Origin: Flexithrix dorotheae DSM 6795
Lineage (GTDB): Bacteria; Bacteroidota; Bacteroidia; Cytophagales; Flammeovirgaceae
Length of the DNA stretch: 64,000 nt
Direction of reading: 5' to 3'
NCBI RefSeq assembly: GCF_000379765.1
Contig: NZ_KB903454.1
Coordinates: 372,001 to 436,000, forward strand
Below the pieces are notes generated by a model that had not been told where the DNA came from, ran no database searches, and saw only the letters and a list, made by a program, of their open reading frames with translations. The translations under genes and the position numbers were made by a program. Below are positions 26,522 to 37,600 of the stretch, piece by piece (within the stretch, counting starts at the first letter, position 1; each line of letters begins with the position of its first letter).

Positions 26522-27559
26522 CTACTTTACATCATAAGGCAATTCATCCACCGGCTGTAAATTCATAGTTTCTCCTAAAAATACCATCGTAGAATCACGA
26601 ACCTCCTGCCAGTTTTTCGAAACATATTTTGAAGCAATAACATGTTCACCAGCTTCGGGAAATGGCATATTTACCTTAAGAGAATCTGGAGTACCCAACA
26701 TCCCAAACATCTCTCTCATGGCTCCTACCGAAACCACCTGGTCCTGTAATTTTTCATTTTTATAATAGTATCCAAGAAATAAGGGACATTTTATTTTAGC
26801 AAAAACTTCAGGTTTCATCAATTGCGTTACCAAGGCAGATAAAGTAACAAGCCCTTCTATTCGGTATTTAGTACTCCAATAGTTTTCCTGAATCTCGTAT
26901 TTAGGAGTAAAGCCAGCATAGTCAGATCCCATTACCACCCGACCTACCTGTAATCCCCACTGAGCAGCCAACAATTTAGCATTAGGATCGTAGAAATCCA
27001 CCAACGGAGAATAAAGCACTAATCCGGCAATTTCCGGATTTTCAGCTGCGAGATACAGGCCAAACATACCTCCTGTGGAGGTCCCCATTACGATCACCTT
27101 TTCACCTATTTCTTTTCCAATAGCCACAGCTTTTTTGGCTGAAGCAAGAAAGCTTTCCGGTTTTAAATTAAAGAAAACCTCTTCTTCCTGAATACCATGT
27201 CCCTCCAATCGGGAAAGATACAAATTACAACCATAATATTTGGCCACTTCCATATGCACAGGCTCACCTTCACCCTGAGAAGCTGAAAAACCATGCAGAT
27301 ACACTATGCTATAGGGTGTTTTCTCCTTCTTTTGCTCATCTGCCCAGATTATCCTGGCCTCATTATTTTCTTTTAATCCAATTATTGCGGCCTCAGACTT
27401 TTCTATCTCCTTTTCCAGTTCAATCAGGTTATTATTCACTACCGGCAATGTTCCATTCATGTTTTTAACTTTTATTTTGGGGCCGAAATAATAGACCAAT
27501 ACCAATATCACCATGATCCCGCCAATCCCTCCAAAAAACCATTTAAGTACTTTTAGCAT
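26522..27559 (-). CDS. Membrane-anchored alpha/beta hydrolase
   Basis: Serine hydrolase of 345 residues with one N-terminal membrane anchor (residues 5-26, FFGGIGGIMVILVLVYYFG). The alpha/beta fold begins at YSIVYLHGFSASQGEG, with the oxyanion HG. The nucleophile elbow is VMGTSTGGMFG and the likely catalytic His is in EAGEHVIAS. The cap and core resemble monoacylglycerol-lipase or carboxylesterase-like members of the serine-aminopeptidase S33 group. Likely an esterase or lipase acting at the outer face of the inner membrane; the substrate is unknown. Repeat copy B lies about 100 bp upstream of its start. Confidence 0.85.
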   Translation of the reverse strand: MLKVLKWFFGGIGGIMVILVLVYYFGPKIKVKNMNGTLPVVNNNLIELEKEIEKSEAAIIGLKENNEARIIWADEQKKEKTPYSIVYLHGFSASQGEGEPVHMEVAKYYGCNLYLSRLEGHGIQEEEVFFNLKPESFLASAKKAVAIGKEIGEKVIVMGTSTGGMFGLYLAAENPEIAGLVLYSPLVDFYDPNAKLLAAQWGLQVGRVVMGSDYAGFTPKYEIQENYWSTKYRIEGLVTLSALVTQLMKPEVFAKIKCPLFLGYYYKNEKLQDQVVSVGAMREMFGMLGTPDSLKVNMPFPEAGEHVIASKYVSKNWQEVRDSTMVFLGETMNLQPVDELPYDVK

Positions 27560-27660
27560 AGTTTAAATTATTAAGCCGCTTTTTTTATTCTTGAATTTGA
27601 TTTTTCTGAAAGTATTACCTAAAAATATAAGCACCAGTGCTCCATACCGGGTACTATTCT

Positions 27661-27740
27661 ATTATTTCTGAGAAATATTAATCTCTCTAACAGTTCTTTA
27701 TGGCAAAATAATCCACGGTTAATTTTGAATTATTACTTAA
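27661..27740 (+). repeat. Dispersed ~80-bp noncoding repeat, copy B
   Basis: Second copy of the element at 8181-8260, same orientation on the plus strand, 67 of 80 matches with no gaps. It lies about 50 bp beyond the permease terminator and 100 bp upstream of the hydrolase start, so it may be outside the transcript of the first and within or near the promoter of the second. Confidence 0.75.
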
Positions 27741-27785
27741 AACACCATTTTTCAAATTTCCCCTAAAATAAATTTTTGAAATGAA

Positions 27786-27815
27786 GAATAAAAGGGTTGC
27801 CAAAACAACCCTTTT
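27786..27815 (-). terminator. Terminator of the ABC permease gene
   Basis: AAAAGGGTTG (27790-27799) pairs perfectly with CAACCCTTTT (27806-27815), loop CCAAAA. On the minus strand the stem ends TTTTATTCTTC. It lies 97 bp after the permease stop. Confidence 0.8.
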
Positions 27816-27911
27816 CCTGTAAAACTTTTAAATGCTAAAAATAGTAAATTACGGTAATTTACTTCCTGTTCAACAATCCTTTTGAAATTAATTTTTTATT
27901 GAACAATTAAT

Positions 27912-30341
27912 CTATTCGTAACGAAGCGAATCAATCGGATTGGCCAAAGCAGCTTTTACAGTCTGATAACTTACCGTAAACAGGGAAATGATTACCACTA
28001 TTCCACCAGCCAATAGAAAAAGTAAAATGTTAATATCTATTCTGTAAGGAAAACTATTAAGCCAGTAATCCATCAATAGATAAGTTATGGGAGTGGCAAT
28101 GAGGATGGCAATAATAATTAGCACCACAAATTCTTTGGAAAGCAAAAACAAAATGTGGAAAACGCTGGAACCAAATACTTTCCTCACTCCAATTTCCTTG
28201 GTTCTTTGCTGGGCAGTAAATGCAGAAAGGCCAAATAAACCAAGACAGGCGATAAATATTGCCAGAATAGAAAAAATGCTAAAAACCTGTCCAAACCGCT
28301 CTTCTGCCTTATATTGCCTGTTAAAAAAATCATCTAAAAAGAAATATTCAAAAGGATTCCCGGGAAAATAAGTTAACCATTCCTGGCTAAGTTTTTCCAT
28401 CACCGCATTTACCTTCCCAGTTTCCAGTTTTACTGAAAAAAATGAATTACTTCCTTCAGAAAGTCTGTAAACAATTGGTGTAGTAGTATTCTTTAATGAC
28501 ATCTGATGATAATCTGCAATCACCCCAATTACAATTCCTGTATCTCCGCCAACAGTTACCCTTTTTTGAATGGCATCCTGGAGGTTTTCAAATTGTAAAA
28601 GTCTGGCTGTAGATTCATTCAGGATAAAGCCTTCTTTATCGGATTCCACGTCTCTGGAAAAATTCCTTCCTGCCAAAACTTCAATATCAAAAGCCTCCAA
28701 ATAATCATAATCCATTCCTACATTATAGATGGTAGTACTATTTTCCGGTCCTCCCTGCAAACGCCTGATTCCTCTCGTCCAGTAAATTTCATTACCTGGT
28801 ACATTTGAAGAAGCAGAAATATACTTAACTCCACTTTCCCTTATCATTTCATTTTTAAAGACATCTAATTTATTCTGGTAAGTAGAATCAATCACCTGCG
28901 GCCCCCGGATCACCAGGGTTTGTTCGATATCAAATCCAAGGTCCTGATTTAACATAAAATTGATTTGCTGATAAACCGCGATGGTTCCGGCAATGAGTAA
29001 TACGGAGGCTCCAAATTGAAAAACTACCAGTGATTTTCTTAAGAAAACACCTTTTGTGGAAGTACTTAATTTCCCTTTTAATACAGTAACCGGCTGAAAA
29101 CCAGACAAAACAATAGCAGGATAAAAACCAGAAAGGAATGCCCCAATTAAAAACATCACTGCCAGGGCTAACCAAAACCAGGATTGCTGGAAAAATTCAA
29201 AGGAAATAGGTTTACCGGTCAATTCCTGAAAATAGGGTAAAGCAACTGAAACCATTATAATAGCCAGAATGATTCCTGCCATATTCAAAATGGCCGATTC
29301 AAACAAAAACTGCCTGACCAATTGTAGTCTATAGGCACCCAGGGTTTTTCTAACCCCCACCTCATTGGCCCTGTCCACAGCCCTTGATGTAGATAAATTC
29401 ACATAATTCACCCAGGCTATTACCAAAGTAAAAATAGCGATGATAATTAAGAAATACACCACATTTCCATCACCTTGCTCTTCTGGTTCAGATTCCTGGA
29501 GCAAGTCTGAATATAAGTGAATATCCAAAAGTGGTTGTAAAATAAATGCCTGCTTATAGTTGTGTTTTTTCCAGTCTTCTCCTCTGACTTCTTCGAGATG
29601 TTTATCCCATTTTTCCTGAAAAGCCTGATAATCAACTCCTTCATTCAATAGAATATAAGTATTGAAATCATACCATCCCCATGAAGTTTCACTTCCGTTT
29701 TCAGAAATGTTATTCAGTGTTTCATAGGAAAGCAAAAAATCAAATTTAATATGGGAATTTTCGGGTAGATCAGCCATTACACCAGTTACCTCATATTCAA
29801 TCTGTCCCCAGGCTGCAACCGATATCATTTTTCCTACTGGATCTTCATCCTTAAAATATTTTTGAGCTACCCTTTTAGTAATGACAGCTTTATTAGGTTC
29901 CACCAAAGCAGTTTTGGGATCACCTGAAAGAAGTTCAAAAGAAAAAACATCGAAAGTAGAGGGCGAAGCAACCTGCATTTTTTCCTCCCTGAAATTTACC
30001 TGATTGCCTTGTGGATCCACATAGGTAACCACTCCACTAATTGGAAATAACCGGGTAAATTCCGCCACCTCCGGAAAATTATCCTTCAGCTCCGGACCAA
30101 CTGCCGGTACAGCCGCTGCACATTCAAATGTTTTTCTTCCATTTTGCCAATTGTCATACCTGATCCGATAAATACGGTCTGCTTTTTCATGGAAGCTATC
30201 ATAACTTAATTCATAATTAACATATTGGAGTATAAGCAGGCAGGAAGACATGCCAATTGCCAATCCCAAAATATTGATAACTGAAAAAACCTTGTTTTTA
30301 AAAAGGGTTCTTAAGGCAATTTTAAGATAATTTTGAATCAT
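27912..30341 (-). CDS. MacB/FtsX-type ABC transporter permease
   Basis: Inner-membrane permease of 809 residues with the duplicated FtsX layout common in Bacteroidota: N-terminal helix after YLKIALRTLFKNKVFSVIN, a periplasmic MacB-core domain (about residues 45-285), three membrane spans with a VNYVNLSTSRAVDRANEVGVRKTLGA coupling motif, a second periplasmic domain (about 450-675), and three more spans with FTAQQRTKEIGVRKVFGSS. It ends ALANPIDSLRYE. No ATP-binding partner is adjacent, as is usual for these scattered genes, so the partner ATPase must be encoded elsewhere. Likely roles are lipoprotein or peptide handling or stress sensing by mechanotransmission. Substrate unknown. Confidence 0.92.
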   Translation of the reverse strand: MIQNYLKIALRTLFKNKVFSVINILGLAIGMSSCLLILQYVNYELSYDSFHEKADRIYRIRYDNWQNGRKTFECAAAVPAVGPELKDNFPEVAEFTRLFPISGVVTYVDPQGNQVNFREEKMQVASPSTFDVFSFELLSGDPKTALVEPNKAVITKRVAQKYFKDEDPVGKMISVAAWGQIEYEVTGVMADLPENSHIKFDFLLSYETLNNISENGSETSWGWYDFNTYILLNEGVDYQAFQEKWDKHLEEVRGEDWKKHNYKQAFILQPLLDIHLYSDLLQESEPEEQGDGNVVYFLIIIAIFTLVIAWVNYVNLSTSRAVDRANEVGVRKTLGAYRLQLVRQFLFESAILNMAGIILAIIMVSVALPYFQELTGKPISFEFFQQSWFWLALAVMFLIGAFLSGFYPAIVLSGFQPVTVLKGKLSTSTKGVFLRKSLVVFQFGASVLLIAGTIAVYQQINFMLNQDLGFDIEQTLVIRGPQVIDSTYQNKLDVFKNEMIRESGVKYISASSNVPGNEIYWTRGIRRLQGGPENSTTIYNVGMDYDYLEAFDIEVLAGRNFSRDVESDKEGFILNESTARLLQFENLQDAIQKRVTVGGDTGIVIGVIADYHQMSLKNTTTPIVYRLSEGSNSFFSVKLETGKVNAVMEKLSQEWLTYFPGNPFEYFFLDDFFNRQYKAEERFGQVFSIFSILAIFIACLGLFGLSAFTAQQRTKEIGVRKVFGSSVFHILFLLSKEFVVLIIIAILIATPITYLLMDYWLNSFPYRIDINILLFLLAGGIVVIISLFTVSYQTVKAALANPIDSLRYE

Positions 30342-31274
30342 TGTCTTTGGAAAGTGTTATGGAAAATCTAATTCAGGCATACCATTAATTAAACAGACCA
30401 AATAGCAACAATTTCAGGAAAATTAAAATAATTATATGCTCAGTGAAGATATTTTGGGGTAAGTGGTAAAAATAATGTGGGAATGGATTTGGAGATAATT
30501 AAAAAAAAGTAGTACCTTCCCACCACCCAAATTTATAAGGTAAAGATAAGGCATCGGGAAGGCATTAGCTTGATCAATTATTTAAATTACATTTCAAATA
30601 TGACAAAAAGAATGCTAGAATAAAATCACCATTTTTAAGGGATTTTAGAAAGGAATTCAGCAAAAAAAAACCAGCAAACTAACATTACTAACACACTCAT
30701 AATAAACAACTTAAAAACAAAACCTTATCCGAAAACCCTATCATTTTTTCTGCATTTTTTTAATTAATTAACAATTTGGCAAAAACTTGGAAAAATCCAA
30801 TTCACATAAGATCACTACCACTAATCAATAAATTATACCACTTATAGGCACCTAACGTCAAATCTTTTAGCGATAATCATACTTTATTTTTTAATGAAAT
30901 CTTAAGAATATAACTGTTTATCCCTCATTCTTCATAAAAAATGAATTTCCTGACATCAAAAAAACACAAAAAATAACCCTTTCCGGGTTAATTTTATCCT
31001 GATTAATTAAAACAAGGAAATAGAGTTTACTTCCCATCCCGTCTAAGCAACAGGAAAAAAAGCCTTTTTCTGAGCCAACCATAAGCAAATTGACTTACGC
31101 ACCGATCAAACCCAACTTTTCTAAATTGCATTATTTAAAACGTTGCCGTTAATTTTTTTCTTTTTTCACCTCCATAATTCTGCCTTCCTCCATAACTTCG
31201 AACCAGCTAAATTGCTTAAATCATTTGCTTTCTAAATAAATACCGAAAGTGAATTATACTAAAACAAATTGAAA
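30342..31274. other. Long divergent gap (933 bp) with an orphan leftward terminator
   Basis: This gap separates the permease and GH2 genes. It is rich in A/T runs and has no conserved gene. A leftward terminator-like hairpin (30962-30990) lies more than 600 bp upstream of the permease start, so a separate short leftward transcript is implied. A 34-codon basic frame (31131-31027) would end about 37 bp before it. Evidence for that frame is too weak to list as a gene. Confidence 0.4.
30962..30990 (-). terminator. Orphan terminator-like hairpin
   Basis: TAACCC (30974-30979) pairs perfectly with GGGTTA (30985-30990), loop TTTCC. On the minus strand it is followed by ATTTTTTGTGTTTTTTTTG. No recognised gene ends here. 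Confidence 0.5.
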
Positions 31275-34073
31275 ATGAATTTCAAAATCTACAAACTACT
31301 CATCTTTTCAGTTTTTTTATCCTCTCCCCTATTTTCTCAGTTCACCCAAATCCAATATTTATCTGGAATAGATAAAGACCAAACAGTTGATTGGGAATTC
31401 TTTATTGATAATGGCCAAAACAGTGGAAAATGGACGACCATTCCTGTGCCTTCAAACTGGGAACTTCAAGGTTTTGGAGTTTATAATTATGGCAGGAAAA
31501 AAATGGTACCACAAGATGAATCAGATGAAACAGGTCAATATAAATATAGATTTAAAGTAGCTGAGGCCTGGAAAGGGAAAACCATTAATATAGTATTTGA
31601 AGGCTCCATGACAGACACAGACGTATATATTAATGGCAAATCAGCCGGCCCTGTTCATCAGGGGTCTTTTTACCGCTTCAAATATGATATTACAAAGCTT
31701 TTGAAAATTGGAGAAGAAAACCTGTTGGAAGTAACCGTAAAAAACTGGTCATCAAACCCATCGGTAAACACTGCTGAACGAGAAGCTGATTTTTGGCTTT
31801 TTGGGGGAATTTATCGTCCGGTTTATCTTGAAGCATTACCCAGGCAACATATAGAGTGGACAGCTATTGATGCCAAAGCAAATGGAAGTTTTGCCGCCCA
31901 CATTTATTTAAAAAACAACAAGGATATTTCAGCAGTGACTGGCCAAATTCAAACCCTTTCCGGAGAAAACATTGGCTCAGCTTTTTCTGCTTCGGTACAA
32001 AAAAAAGAGGATAAAGTTATCCTAAACACCAAAGTCGATCATCCCAATTTATGGTCCCCTGAATTTCCCAACAGGTATCAGGTAGTATTTTCCATCAAAA
32101 ACAATAAGGGAATTGTTCATACCATTACAGAGAAATTTGGTTTCCGTACTGTAGAGCTCAAACCAGAGCTTGGCATTTTTGTAAATGATGTAAAAATCAA
32201 TTTAAAGGGCGTGAACAGACATAGCTTTTGGCCGGAGTCTGGCCGATGCCTGAGCAGGGAACTCAGTGAAATTGATGTCAACCTGATCAAAGAAATGAAT
32301 ATGAATGCGGTGAGGATGTCTCATTATCCTCCGGATGTTCATTTTCTGGATGTCTGCGATTCTTTAGGCTTGTTTGTTTTGGATGAGGTTACCGGTTGGC
32401 AAACCAATTACGATACAGAAGTGGGTAGGAAACTTGTAAAAGAAACGGTTGTCAGAGATGTGAACCATCCTAGTATAATTATCTGGGACAATGGAAATGA
32501 GGGAGGATGGAATTATGAAATTGACGATGATTTTTATTTATATGACCCTCAAAAAAGGCCATTAATTCATCCATGGGAAAAGTTCAGGGATACTGATACT
32601 CAACACTATATAGATTATGATTGCTGTGTTGACGGTGCGTTTAACAGTTCAGATATTTTCTTCCCTACAGAATTTTTACATGGACTATATGATGGTGGTC
32701 ATGGAGCCGGATTGGAAGATTTTTGGAATCTGATGCAACAAAAACCGTTGGCTATTGGAGGTTTTTTATGGGTATTTGGAGATGAAGGAGTAGTAAGAAC
32801 GGATAAAAACGGAATGGTAGATACCAATAAAAGTAATGCTCCGGATGGCATTGTAGGGCCCTACAGAGAAAAAGAAGGCAGCTTTTATGCCATAAAGGAA
32901 ATATGGTCCCCAATTGTCATTAAGCTGGATAAAATCACCAAATATTTTGAAGGAATAATTCCTATTGAAAATCAATATTTGTATACCAACCTGAATCAGG
33001 TAAAATTTGATTGGGAGCTTGCAAGTCTTCCAAATTATAATTCTTCTGAAAACAAATCAATAAACTCAGTTACAGGAAATATAAAATCCCCTTCAGTGGC
33101 TCCTTTTAAAGCAGGAGAATTAAAAATAGATTTGCCCGAAAACTGGGAGGAGTTTGATGTGCTTTACCTGAAGGCAACCGATCTTTATAATCGAGAAATT
33201 TTCACCTGGAGCTGGCCCGTGCAAAAGGCAAAAGTTATTGCTTCAAAACAAATTAATAAGGAATCTGATTTAGTGGCAACCGGTGAGGAATATGGTGATG
33301 AAATTATTTTAAAAGCCAATAAAATAGAATTGGTTCTTGAAAAAAACAGCGGTAAAATTAAAACGGTGAAAAACAATGGCGAGTTAATTTCATTCTCAGG
33401 GGGGCCTGTGGCTGATGAAATGTTGGGGGAATCGAAATTGAAAGAAGTGAAGCAGAGTAAAGATGAAAATGATTATCTGGTAGAATTCATTTTCGAAGAG
33501 AAAAGTATGATGAAAACCATTCAATACCGCATGCAGGGAAATGGATTGTTGAAATTACATTATGAATATCTGCCGAAAGGGGGACAATATGATTATATCG
33601 GTATTGAATTCAATTACCCAGAAGAAAAAGTAACAGGTATAAAATGGCTGGGAGAAGGCCCTTACAGGGTTTGGAAAAACAGGATGAGAGGGACAAAATT
33701 CGGGATTTGGGAAAAGGAATATAATAATACAATTACCGGAGAAACACTTTGGGAGTACCCTGAATTCAAAGGATACCATGCCAATTTATACTGGGCCACC
33801 TTTCAAACAGAAGAACAAAACTTTACAGTCATTTCTGAAACTGATGATATTTTCCTTAAACTATTTACTCCTGACAGCCCTGAAGGAGCCTACAATACAA
33901 ATAATGACGGTGTATTCCCAAAAGGAGAAATCGCATTTATGCACGCCATTAGTCCTATAGGAACTAAATTTAAAAATGCCGATCAGCTGGGTCCTCAGGG
34001 GAAAAAGAATATGGTACATTATAATAGAAATGCAAAAAATATGAAAGCCACCCTATATTTCGATTTTAGGTAA
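31275..34073 (+). CDS. Secreted GH2 glycoside hydrolase (beta-galactosidase-like)
   Basis: Exported GH2-family enzyme of about 932 residues. I use the ATG at 31275 rather than an in-frame TTG six bases earlier; the signal peptide ends SSPLFSQ. The jelly-roll sugar-binding domain has VPSNWELQGFGVYNYG and VFEGSMTDTDVYINGKSAG. An immunoglobulin-like domain follows, then the barrel: NLKGVNRHSFWPESGR, MNAVRMSHYPPD, and IIIWDNGNEGGW with the acid/base Glu. A nucleophile candidate lies near FGDEGV. The C-terminal large-beta-galactosidase-like region includes WLGEGPYRVWKNR. The canonical GNEAGDG is varied to GNEGGWN, so specificity may differ from lactase. Sugar target unknown; no SusC/SusD pair adjacent. 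Confidence 0.92.
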   Translation: MNFKIYKLLIFSVFLSSPLFSQFTQIQYLSGIDKDQTVDWEFFIDNGQNSGKWTTIPVPSNWELQGFGVYNYGRKKMVPQDESDETGQYKYRFKVAEAWKGKTINIVFEGSMTDTDVYINGKSAGPVHQGSFYRFKYDITKLLKIGEENLLEVTVKNWSSNPSVNTAEREADFWLFGGIYRPVYLEALPRQHIEWTAIDAKANGSFAAHIYLKNNKDISAVTGQIQTLSGENIGSAFSASVQKKEDKVILNTKVDHPNLWSPEFPNRYQVVFSIKNNKGIVHTITEKFGFRTVELKPELGIFVNDVKINLKGVNRHSFWPESGRCLSRELSEIDVNLIKEMNMNAVRMSHYPPDVHFLDVCDSLGLFVLDEVTGWQTNYDTEVGRKLVKETVVRDVNHPSIIIWDNGNEGGWNYEIDDDFYLYDPQKRPLIHPWEKFRDTDTQHYIDYDCCVDGAFNSSDIFFPTEFLHGLYDGGHGAGLEDFWNLMQQKPLAIGGFLWVFGDEGVVRTDKNGMVDTNKSNAPDGIVGPYREKEGSFYAIKEIWSPIVIKLDKITKYFEGIIPIENQYLYTNLNQVKFDWELASLPNYNSSENKSINSVTGNIKSPSVAPFKAGELKIDLPENWEEFDVLYLKATDLYNREIFTWSWPVQKAKVIASKQINKESDLVATGEEYGDEIILKANKIELVLEKNSGKIKTVKNNGELISFSGGPVADEMLGESKLKEVKQSKDENDYLVEFIFEEKSMMKTIQYRMQGNGLLKLHYEYLPKGGQYDYIGIEFNYPEEKVTGIKWLGEGPYRVWKNRMRGTKFGIWEKEYNNTITGETLWEYPEFKGYHANLYWATFQTEEQNFTVISETDDIFLKLFTPDSPEGAYNTNNDGVFPKGEIAFMHAISPIGTKFKNADQLGPQGKKNMVHYNRNAKNMKATLYFDFR

Positions 34074-34095
34074 GGCCCAAATACATGAGGATTAT

Positions 34096-34133
34096 AAAAA
34101 AGAGGAAGTGAATGAATTCACTTCCTCTTTTTT
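34096..34133 (+). terminator. Terminator of the GH2 gene
   Basis: AAAAAGAGGAAGTGAAT and ATTCACTTCCTCTTTTTT form a perfect long stem with a tiny loop, with a T-run at the end, 23 bp after the stop codon. Confidence 0.93.
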
Positions 34134-34666
34134 ATCTAGGCATAATGCTCAGATTGCCCGCTTTTTACCCAATTCATTCCAAAGGTTCCCAATTTTAGAA
34201 TAAATCGATTATGAAAGTTAAAACCCTAAAACTTTCCCTTCACCAATAATTTCTGACAATTCCTTACTACAAATTACATCAGGCCCGCTGAAGGCAAAAG
34301 GTTGTTAATTATGCTTAACCAAACCGGGTAATCCATCTAAAACCATATAATTTGGTACAAAATTCGGAGAATAAAATTAAATGAGGATATTTGCAGCCTC
34401 AAAGGAATTAAAAACAAGGCAAAATTTCTTTAAAACCTTACATTATACATGTAATTTCAATACTTACTCTATAAAAAACCATCTACGAAGCAAAAGTTTT
34501 AAGAGTAAAATTGGGAAAACAAGGGTTTTTGAGAATGTTTAATAAACCAAACCAGACTGTAAAGTTGGCTAACCATATAACCAGGGTTTAGTTGTTCGGG
34601 TATTGTATGGAAAGCAAACATTAGTAAGAGCTTTGGAAGAGGCTTTATAATTACTTTACAAATATT

Positions 34667-34680
34667 TAAACTTAAGTTTA
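34667..34680. promoter_or_regulatory. Perfect 14-bp palindrome before the type IX cargo gene
   Basis: TAAACTTAAGTTTA lies 14 bp upstream of the start codon. It could be an operator or a chance AT palindrome. Confidence 0.25.
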
Positions 34681-34694
34681 TTTATAACAAATCC

Positions 34695-37600
34695 ATGAAC
34701 AAACTTATTCAAATCAGCTTATTCAACCTGGCAATTTGCTTTCTATTTGTATTTCCAGCCATTGGGCAAAATACTTTTACAGAGAAAGCGGCAAACTACA
34801 AAATCAACCTGAACGGAGAAAAAGACGGAGGACTTTCCTTTGGGTTCCTAAATGGCGACCAACATCTTGACCTTATAGTCAATACTTTTCAGGATGATGT
34901 TAATCACAGAACCAGGGTTTATTTTTACAATCCATCCACTAAATCATTTGATGATGTCACAGCAGCTAAATGTAAGGGCTGTATTGCTCCTGGATTACCT
35001 GGAAGTTCCGTACTGGAAAGATCTATGGTAATCGCTGACTTTAACAATGACGGGGCTAATGATTTTGTGAGAAACTCGGCTGAAAGGCTGGAAGTTTACC
35101 TTAATAATGGAAGTGCTAATGGATTTACTTTCGGAAAGGGAAGTAACCAGGAACCAAACTTTGTGCTTTTCACCACCGATCTTACCGACCCTACAGATAC
35201 CTTATTTAGAATTCCTGGAGGTATGAATACTGAAGGAATCGGTGTGTTGGATTTTGATAATGACGGTGATTTGGATCTTTTTATTGAAAACCACAATTGG
35301 GGAATGGAAATCTACAGAAATAAGGGATTTGCAAGTGGTGAATTTGAATACGTTTCCCCACAATCTATTGGACTTCCAGTTGGTGCGCTAAATGCTGGTG
35401 ATGGTGATTACGCCTCAGTAACTGACTTCAATGATGATGGGTATGTAGATATTATCGCCAGAAAAAACGAATATATTGAATATGACTTTGCGGTAAATAA
35501 CCCCGAAAATCCGGGTAATTTTATTAATGCTCTGGATATTCAGGATGCAGACAATGACAATAAGGGTTCGGTTTCATTATACGATTTTGATAATGACGGA
35601 GACTTTGATTTAATCTGGACCGCAGCCGATTCTACTATCATTTACCAAAGAGAAAAATTTGGGTTTACTCCCCTGCCACAAAGTATTACCGGAATTTCTC
35701 CAACCATTGGGAATCAGATTGATGGACTTGCCTGTGGCGATATCGATAATGATGGTGATATTGATATTTTCCTCGCTGATGATCAGGGAGAAAGTTTCTT
35801 ATTCATAAATCAAATTAATGACCCTGTTTTAGGATCAAATTCAGGTCAACCCATGCAATTTGTACAAGACAACAGGGGTATTAACCTGAATGGAGATGGA
35901 GAGGGTTGTGTTTTCGTTGACTTTGACCAGGATGGTGATTTGGACTTGTATGTAAACATGAATGGAAAAGCCAACCAATATTGGGAAAATGATTTAAATA
36001 ATGCCACCTGGGCAAACGGTACAAGTGGCAATACTATATCAAAATCAGACGATTACCTTTTTGTAAAAATTCTAGAAGACAGAGATGAGAATGCTAATCA
36101 TCTTGGCACTCAAAGACTAGCCCTAGGAGCAACAGTTAAACTAAAAGATTGCTGTGGCAAAGTTATTAGTGGAGTAAGAGAAGTAAATGGAGGAAACGGC
36201 CATGGTACTCAGGATCCATCCATTGTCCATTTTGGTTTACCAGACGGTCCACTTACAGATTATATTGTAGAAGTCAGGTATCCTGCTTATTTAAAAAATG
36301 GAAAATACGAAAGAGATACTGTAGAGTTCAAAGTAATTCCTTCTGAATTGCCCAATCATTTGCTGGTAGTAAGAGCGATTGATGAAACTGATGAAACTTT
36401 GTTCTGTAACAAACCTCCTGTTGCTGTCAATGATACTTTAACCGGATTTATTAATACTGATATCATCGGGAATGTATTGGACAATGATTCTGACCCTAAT
36501 AATGATCCCATTGTGGTGGATACCATTCCGGTAATTGCACCCGAACATGGTACACTTGAGTTAAACTCAGATGGAAGTTTTGCTTATACCCCAGACTCCA
36601 CTTTTACTGGTGAAGATCAGTTTACTTATAAAATATCAGATCCTTGTGGGGTAAGTGATGAGGCTATAGTTTTTCTAACTATTCTACCTTGTAAAGTTAT
36701 TGATTGTACTGCTCCTATTGCTAATGAAGATGTGTATGTATTACCGGGGTGTACCGAAAGTTTCCAGGGCTCAGTTTTCGCTAATGATACCACATTCGAC
36801 TGCTCAGGCAAAAGATCCTTTGAATTGTTGACAGTACCTGACAGCACTTTTGGTAAATTTGATTTCACGACTTTCGCTTCAAATGGATTATTTACATTCG
36901 AGCCTGATAGTAATTATTTTGGAACATTTGAATTTTCCTATAAACTCTGTACAAAATCTGCACAATGTGGAGATTTGTGTGATAGCACTACAGTTAAAAT
37001 CACGGTGGAGGAATGTATTACCTGCCTACCTCCTGCTTTAGGAACAGATTTCTTCTCATTCCATAGCTGCCCTGATACTTTCAAGGTAAACTTTGCGGTG
37101 AATGACACGCTTCCTGCAAATTGTGACCAGCTGGTTTATAATCTTGTACAGGATGGAAAATTTGGAAAATCAACTTTAAACCAGGATGGAATTTTAGAAT
37201 ATGTGCTGGATAATCCCGGCTATGTAGGTATGGATACATTGGTTTATGCAGGAGTCTGTATTGATTGTGAATCGGAGCCTACTGCTATTGACACCACCAC
37301 CATAGTTTTTGAATTTACTGAATGTGAGGATTGCGAAAATGATAAGCCTCAGTTGGCAGATCATCAGTTGGAGTATGACAATTGTAGTCCTGTAATTACC
37401 GGAAACCTTGCTGAAAATGCAGTAATTTCCCCGAATTGTGATTCACTAATTTTCTCTGCCGACAACCTGATAAAGCCTGTAAATGGAAAAGTGGTGATTA
37501 AGGAAGATGGCAAATTTACCTACACTTTAAACGACCCTAACTTTGTAGGGGTAGATACTTTTTCTTACATAGGCGTTTGTGCAGGATGCGAGGCAACCCC

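Larger units (their letters stand above)
27560..27911 (-). other. Gap carrying repeat copy B and a terminator
   Basis: A 352-bp gap between two leftward genes. It holds the terminator of the upstream permease gene (27786-27815), the second copy of the dispersed repeat (27661-27740), and presumably the hydrolase promoter. No gene-like frame is seen. Confidence 0.6.
34074..34694 (+). other. 621-bp gap before the type IX cargo gene
   Basis: It begins with the GH2 terminator (34096-34133) and ends with a perfect 14-bp palindrome TAAACTTAAGTTTA (34667-34680) 14 bp before the start codon of the 1500-residue protein. A 53-codon frame at 34381-34542 lacks convincing features. The rest is AT-rich with no recognised element; a long 5' leader is possible. 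Confidence 0.4.

Noticed and set aside
34381-34542. 53-codon plus-strand frame before the type IX cargo gene
   Set aside because: Lys/Asn/Phe-rich as expected from random AT-rich DNA; no signal, span or motif.
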